Made by a program: the position numbers and the translations under genes. The notes under the pieces are model-generated. The model was not told the DNA's origin, ran no database searches, and saw nothing but the letters and a program-made list of their open reading frames with translations. Of a stretch of 64,000 nucleotides of DNA, positions 58,108 to 64,000 are shown piece after piece. Position 1 is the stretch's first letter; each line of letters starts with the position of its first letter. Source of the DNA: Pseudocercospora fijiensis CIRAD86 (taxonomy: Eukaryota; Ascomycota; Dothideomycetes; Mycosphaerellales; Mycosphaerellaceae); the NCBI RefSeq assembly GCF_000340215.1, contig NW_006921549.1, forward strand, positions 62,001 to 126,000, in the 5' to 3' direction.

Positions 58108-58962
58108 GTAACGCCGCGCTACGATACCTAAAGAACATATTATAATAATTTAAGTAGAGGTTGTCTATAAGGTACTTAACGAATAGTAATTAGCCGTATA
58201 TAGATCGCGACTACTACCTAAGTATACTCTCCGAGCTTAAGTTAATATATTCGTCGAGCCTTCTTTAACTACGTTCTCTATTATATAGGTAAAGGTTATT
58301 CCCGAGAATATATAGCGGTCTAAATACGGCTAATAATTATACTATCGAACTAGGCCTACTATTATTATAGCTACTCGTATTAATAAATACCTTATAAGAC
58401 GTCTCTTATAGTATATTCTCGGGCGTCGGCGTTAGCCGCCTAGTATAATAAAGTAGTAAGTAACTACCCTATATAATCGAGAGTATACGGATATATATCG
58501 TTAAACTCCGTACTAGTAATAACGAGAAGTAGCGTTTACGCTTTTTAATAGGTAAAGGGGGATCCGACTTCGTCTTAATTACGACCTCGCTAAACCGGAG
58601 ACTAGGCCGTATACTCGCTATTACTATCTAAACCGCTTCGTCGCTATAGTTAGTAAGTATAGGTATATATAATAAGGGTCGTAATTCGGGACTACTATTA
58701 ATATAAAGAGCGACTAGGACTGCCGTATATATCTAATCCTATACTATAGTCCGAGTCTAACTATCGATACCGAACCCCGCCGGCTAGCGTATATATTATA
58801 TCTCCTACTCCCTATTTATACTATAGTTATAAGTAACCTAGACTTTGTAGTCTCTATACCTAACGTTTACTAGGTAGCGTAGGATTTAATCCTTTAGCTC
58901 GATTAATAGTTTAGAGAATAATATCCTCGCCTTAGTTAGATAGTTAGATAGTAGTATAAGGT
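58108..58962 (-). pseudogene. Coding-like region, right part of the repeat-bounded element
   Basis: Best reading is on the minus strand at about 58,450-58,110: NADAREYTIRDVLQGIYQYE, QQQAQFDSIIISRIQTAIYS, QLKKARRIYQLKLGEYTQVV and PLLKLLQYVLQVSQRGV. A plus-strand frame (about 58,150-58,940) is also almost free of non-RIP stops, so the strand call is weak. No family recognised. If minus is correct this would be the N-terminal end of the element's coding sequence, just inside the right direct repeat. Confidence 0.35.
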
Positions 58963-59847
58963 TACTATAGGGCACTTTAGGGTTAGGGTTAGGCGTATAG
59001 CGGGCGTATAGTAGGGCGCCGGCGTCGGGCTAATTAGCTATAACTAGCGATACAGCAAGGGCCGCGGGCTAATTAGCTATAACTAGCGATAGGAACGCTC
59101 GCCCTCGCGCGTAATATCGACGAGCCCTATTTACTATTTATCGCCTTCCTTATAGAACTATTCTCTATTTATTCGATATTATAATATCGAAGGTATAAAA
59201 GAATATATTCTCGCGCCTACTCGTAGGCTACCTACGTATATTACGAGCTAAATAAGAAGGCGGTCGTATTCTAAGTCGTATCTCGACTACGCCCGCGTCG
59301 GGCTAATTAGCTATAACTAGCGATATAGCGAGGCTTAGGGTTATACCTCGCTATATCCTACTTGTAGCTCTCTTTATATCCCCCGAAGCATTTCCCTTCG
59401 GCTTCGTAACGATATATATTCTATAGAGACGTACAATTATATAGTAGTAAGCCGCTCTATTAGGATACGACGAAGCGCTTCTAGTTAAGAAACATTTAGG
59501 CTATTACAAAGTAAGAAGCCGGTTATACTCTAAGTCGTATCTCTACTACGCCTACGTCTAGCTAATTAGCTATAACTAGCGCTACGGCCCTCGCTCTATT
59601 AGAACGCGACAGAGCGCTTCTAGTTAAGAAATATATAAGGTACTATAAAGTAGGCTTACCTACTAGCTATCTACCTCGGTATATCTCGAGTCCTAGCTAT
59701 CCCTATCCCTCTAAGCATTTCCCTCCGGCTTTATATCGATATGTTTTCTAGAGAGATATATTCCCCTACCCCTTACCCTCCGGTTCCGTAAGTAGGGATT
59801 TACCTATCTTCTTAGCTATACTTTTAGTCTTATATTAAGTGTACGAG
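58963..59847. repeat. Right 0.89-kb direct repeat, TTAGGG-bearing, LTR-like
   Basis: Same orientation and content as 24,640-25,833. It starts TACTATAGGGCACTTTAGGG with about three TTAGGG-like units, carries four GCTAATTAGCTATAACTAGC units and ends ATTAAGTGTACGAG. It lacks the local GACGAAGCGCTTCTAGTTAG expansion of the left copy. Confidence 0.72.
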
Positions 59848-60328
59848 TAGACTCTGTAGTAGTTCGGTTTCCGAACTACTAAACGTATATAGTTTAGTTT
59901 TCTAGCGGCGAACTAGCTCCCTAGTTCCGGTTTAGTTTTTTCGAACTATATAGATTCCTAGTTTAAACTAGAGACTGTGTTAGTTTTGCTATAAGGATAC
60001 TCTTATTCGACTACCAGCTACGATTGCTAGCTATAATAGTAACTAGGTTATATTTACTACGCTCTATTACCGTTACTAGGGCGTAGTTACTATTACTAGG
60101 GCGTAGTTACCGTTGCTAGGGCGTAGTTACTATTACTAGGGCGTAGTTGCCGTAGTTGCGAAAGCTTGCCTATATAACGTTACGTAGGCGGTAACAATTA
60201 GGGCTTCGCGATATTCTTATACCTTTTAATTTCTTCCTCTATACCTATACTAATAATAACTACTATACGCTACGCCCCTGCCCCTTTTCCTTATAATAGT
60301 AAGAGAGAAGCGCGCTACGCGCTAAATA
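59848..60328. other. Intergenic between elements, with 20-bp tandem repeat
   Basis: The segment contains inverted GTAGTTCGG/CCGAACTAC near 59,871-59,890. A tandem array at 60,062-60,152 has about four units of CCGTTACTAGGGCGTAGTTA alternating with CTATTACTAGGGCGTAGTTA. No frame. Confidence 0.6.
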
Positions 60329-60800
60329 GAAGATGGAACTAAAGACCGCGAGTTTGTTTTACCTAAGTATCTAACTAAAAAGCGTAAGACTAAAGAGAAG
60401 TACTCTATAAAGAAGAATTCCGTATAAGACCGCGAGAGAAAGGAGAAGATAGATAAAGATAAAAGAGCTAAGGATAAGAGAAGAAAGGCGCGTAATAAAG
60501 TATTCTATCGATAGCTAGCGCCTATAGAAAAAAGTAAAGGTTAGAATAAGAAGATAACCTAAAAGAAGGCTAAAAGGAGGAAAGAATTACGGCTAGTTTT
60601 CGAGCGTAAAGTTCTAGTAGCGTAAGTTAATCTAGCTAGCGGCCGTAGCTAGCAGCTATAGCTGGTATATTTTTCTTTAAAACGTTAACTAATAGCATTT
60701 AGACCTGTAGCCGCTACCTCTATTAGTACGCCCGATAGTAACGGAGATATTTAGATCTCCGCGCCTATACTTATCGGACTAGTTATAAAACCCTAGACTA
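60329..60800 (+). pseudogene. Basic Lys/Arg-rich coding-like segment, unidentified
   Basis: A plus-strand frame reads EDGTKDREFVLPKYLTKKRK, then long Lys/Glu/Arg runs (KDKRAKDKRRKARNK), then LRLVFERKVLVA and a Ser/Thr/Pro-rich end. Few stops interrupt it and all are TAA/TAG. It could be the tail of a gag or nucleolar-type protein, or a fortuitous product of purine-rich sequence. The opposite strand downstream belongs to a gypsy pol. Confidence 0.3.
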
Positions 60801-60959
60801 ATACTTATTATTATCGTACGCTCGGTTTAATCGTCGTTAGAATTCTAGATCTAGCTTTACTAGTATCGTATAAAAGCAAGCTACTTCCTCTAGATTAGCC
60901 GAAGAGGGCGTAACGTCGGTATAGTAGGAGAGCGGGTCTAAGTTCTCTTCGTCCGGCGT

Positions 60960-63900
60960 TAGCTTAGGCGACTTTATATCTCCTAGAAGCCGACTAAGGG
61001 CATCTAGAACTAGGTATATTCGTCCCGGACGGTATACTATATCGACTCGGTATTAGGAAAGGAATATCGACGCTCTTACTAGTTTTAGGCTCTACTTACC
61101 TATATTAGTAGTCGTAGTTATCGATACCGAGTTAGTAAGACCGACCGCGGTATAGTAGTCTATAAAGATAGTTGTCGGCCTTAACGAAGTATATATTAAA
61201 TAGCCTACCTTCCTTACTATTTATACGATCCCCGAGTATTTGAGCTCTATTAGCTAATATCGCGTCTCTACCTAAGTTAGGCCTTAGCTTAAAAATAGAA
61301 TAGGTTAAACCTTATAGTAAGGAAACAATAGTACCTTTCCCTTAGATAGGATCGGATCTAGATCCCTATCGACGTAGTAGAGTACTACGCTATAGCCTAT
61401 AGCTAAACTCCTTAGAGGAACCTACGTCCGTATATAGGTAATAGTTAGGGTCGAAATAGTATAGCAAGGAGGGCTCGTAGAATATCGATTATAGTAAGCG
61501 AAACGCTTTTACTAATTCGTCGCGATACTAATTGTTCTTACCTAACGTTATAATAGCGATATACCGGCGACGACTATTATTAGTAATAGGCGCCCCTTTT
61601 AGTAAGCGTGTCTTCTCTATCTATAGAGGCGCCGCTATCTACGCGTAGTATAGGATATATTACTATAACTAATTAGTTAGACCGAGATAATGCTCTAGTT
61701 TCTATACGCTTTCTAGGAACTAAAGCGGGGTAATCGCTACGATTTTCTCCTTACTTATAGCTAAACCGAGGCCGCTAATATACTACCCTAAAAGGGTCGC
61801 GGAGGGGAAGCCTAAGAAAGTCTTCTTTAGGCTAATACTAATCCTTACGGCGTCTAATCTCTAGAAGACCGCTTCTATATAGTCGAGATACTTAGGCAAC
61901 GTCTCTAAAAATACTACGATATCGTCGATATAGGACTACGTAAAGCTACGATAGTCGCGAAGGATTTAATCTAACTTCCGCTATACGAATTAGATACTAT
62001 TCGAATATCCTATAATAGCGACCTTATACTATTCCTAGCCGCGATAAGTATTAATTATTAACTTATAACGTTCCTCCGGCTTTATACCCTATTAGTAGAA
62101 GAAGGTTAGACAGTCTATAGTACTAATATACTAGTACCCTACTAATTATATAAAAAAGTCCGCCTAGAGCGGTATCTAATAGCTATCGGGGATCGTTACC
62201 TTATTTAAGGTACAGATATCGACTACCGCTCGCAGCTTATTAATTATACTACCTTTACCGTCGGCAACCCGCTTCTAAACTATAAATACTAGAAAGCCGA
62301 AGGGCGTAGGCTCGGTTATAAACTATATCTTCCCTTAGCGGTATAGATCGTTATATATCTTATCTGCTACTTTGCGATCCCTCTTACTTAGGTTAATTAC
62401 ATAGGGAGGCGGTAGTAGATCTAGGTAATTCGGCACTATTAGGATAGGTATGTGATCGTACTCGGGAATATCGACTACCGTTTAGCGATCCGTAAAAAGC
62501 TCTAGATACCGCTCGACCGCTATAGTAATTTAGTCTATCTAGTTATCGTTATTATAGATCGTTACGCCTAAAACATACCGATACTCCTACTACGTATTTA
62601 GTATATCCCGCGTAGCCGTAAAAGCGTTAGGACTTAATCCTACTAGTCCGTAGTCGGCTACGTCGATATAGTAGGCCCTAGTAATAGTCCTATTACTTAA
62701 CGAACCGAGTAGCTATCTAGCTCGGACCGTTACCGGGGTCGTTATATCGTTACGAATATATATATAAGAAAAATTAGCGTCTATAACCTAGTTATACGCT
62801 ATTACTAGCGGTAGAGCTTATAACGACAATTCTTAGGCGTTACTAGTTAGCTAAGCTAAGAAACCGGCGTTAAGAATAAAATCCCGGCCCTTAGGGAGGT
62901 TACCGCTATACTTAACTAGCGCGAGGCCGACTGTACGCGGCGCTAATATTACGTCTTCTACTAGCCTTATAGGGCGCTAAACCGACTTCTCTTTCTTACG
63001 TTTAATAGCGACCTTAAAGTAGGCGTTGTCCTAACTAGCTATAGTAACCGTCTACGCGGAAATATCGATCTTTATTCCTTCTAGGGCAATTGTATCTATA
63101 TCGACTAGGATCTCCGCCTTTAGTTTCGAGACTAGGTAAACCTTACGAGTTATCCGTACTAGGGAGACTGTACTATCTATCTTCGCTACTAGGATAAATA
63201 TATCTAATACGATATATTCCCTAGAGCGATACGCGCCGGTAATACTACCGATCTCGATTAGTTTACGCAATTTAGTATCTTTACGTCTAGGCGATAGCTT
63301 AAAATAAAGTCCTTTTCTATAATAGTAAGCGTATAGCTAGTATCTAGGTAGACCTATACGGATACGCTAAATAGCGATAATCGAAAAGGGAAGGTTATAT
63401 ATTACTAATTCCGGAATACGTAACCCTACTACGCCGATAGAGGCGCCTTCGACTAAATAACTTCCGGATTTCCCGATACGCGTTCGATAATCGTAGAAGG
63501 CGTCGCCGCCCCTATATACTCCCTACGAATATACTAGTATAAAAGGTTACCTAAGTTAAATCGCCGTATATAGATCTTATAAGCGTACTTAGTAGAGGTA
63601 AATAGTTAAATCGCCGCCGGTAGGGACGCTTTAGCCTAAACTACTAAGTTTAATACTAATAGTAAGCGGTCGCCTATATCCGTAAAGTAGGCTCCTAAGC
63701 CTAGATCGGAATCGTATAAGTTAGTAAAGTAGTCGGCCTCTTCTCCGGCGTTACTGAAATAGCCCTAATTACCGGCGTCGTCTCTCCTATCGTTCTTATA
63801 ACTATCCTCTCGATAGCTACTATCGGCTTAGTAAGTATTATTTACTATATCTCCTACTTTCTTCCTACTATCGGTAAAGTTTACTTACTTACGAGCTCGA

Positions 63901-64000
63901 TCGTTACGCTTCCTATTCTATCGATTAAATAGGCGCGAATTAACTCGCTTTAGATTACTTAGAAGGAAGGTAGGGCTACTACCCTTCGACTATTCTTCGC
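60960..64000 (-). pseudogene. Gypsy family B pol: protease, RT and start of RNase H region
   Basis: Minus-strand Ty3/gypsy polyprotein entering from the right edge. A retropepsin lies at about 63,350-63,050. Its active-site triplet reads Asp-Thr-Ser at 63,336-63,344 where Asp-Thr-Gly is expected, and an open 72-codon stretch (63,270-63,052) carries IGSITGAYRSREYIVLDIFI and KLKAEILVDIDTIA blocks typical of fungal gypsy proteases. RT follows at about 62,420-61,700: KVADKIYNDLY, FGFLVFIV, LRAVVDICTLNKVTIPDSY, STIDCLTFFYQ and the catalytic YIDD at 61,921-61,932, which is intact. A YYFDPNYYLYTDVGSSKE-like block at about 61,450 starts the RNase H region. Sequence from 64,000 to 63,400 is upstream gag or linker. 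It differs clearly from family A. Confidence 0.85.

Larger units (their letters stand above)
24640..59847. mobile_element. Unclassified repeat-bounded element, heavily interrupted
   Basis: Two long direct repeats (24,640-25,833 and 58,963-59,847) bound an interior that, after removing a gypsy copy, a LINE and a small inverted-repeat element, is about 8 kb. The interior remains coding-like: 25,834-29,437, 48,716-52,043, 56,981-57,170 and 58,108-58,962. I could not find RT, integrase, protease or transposase motifs in it with confidence, and even the coding strand differs between segments in my reading. It could be a divergent LTR retroelement, a captured gene block, or two elements. No target duplication was identified. 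Confidence 0.5.

Overview
The window looks like a heterochromatic, transposon-filled block from a filamentous ascomycete (Pezizomycotina-type) genome, heavily altered by repeat-induced point mutation (RIP). TpA is very abundant, CpA and TpG are scarce while CpG is retained. In every frame I could recognise, the in-frame stops I read are TAA or TAG, and they sit where the protein family has Gln or Trp. I found no intact gene, no rRNA or tRNA and no CRISPR array. Almost every identified coding region is a broken transposon open reading frame.

Layout. 1-2,185 (+): 3' half of a Ty3/gypsy pol with RNase H, integrase and chromodomain-like tail, followed by a possible short LTR (about 2,612-2,872). 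2,873-3,930 and 18,264-19,749 (+): the two halves of an unidentified ORF split by a 14.3-kb Mutator-like element (MULE) at 3,931-18,253. The MULE has a perfect 10-bp target duplication, long inverted termini, a transposase with a visible D-D-E triad, and many internal hairpins and tandem repeats. 19,750-24,602: a truncated minus-strand gypsy copy and a partial LTR of the same family. 24,640-59,847: an unclassified element bounded by direct repeats of 1.19 and 0.89 kb that each begin with TTAGGG-like units.

That unclassified element has been entered by a second gypsy copy (29,438-48,715, -), a LINE (52,044-56,966, -) and a small non-autonomous inverted-repeat element (57,171-58,107). The second gypsy copy was itself entered by an 11-kb Helitron2-like element (30,384 to about 41,516) and by another copy of the small element (42,112-43,071). 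60,960-64,000 (-): a different gypsy pol with protease and reverse transcriptase, running off the window.

The window is best read as a stratigraphy rather than a set of cooperating genes. Comparing filled and empty copies inside the same window gives element boundaries and insertion order. RIP has removed specific catalytic and metal-binding residues (HUH histidines, zinc-knuckle ligands, the second RT aspartate, the integrase glutamate). The least explained parts are the repeat-bounded element with about 8 kb of unassigned coding-like sequence, and the hairpin family confined to the giant MULE.
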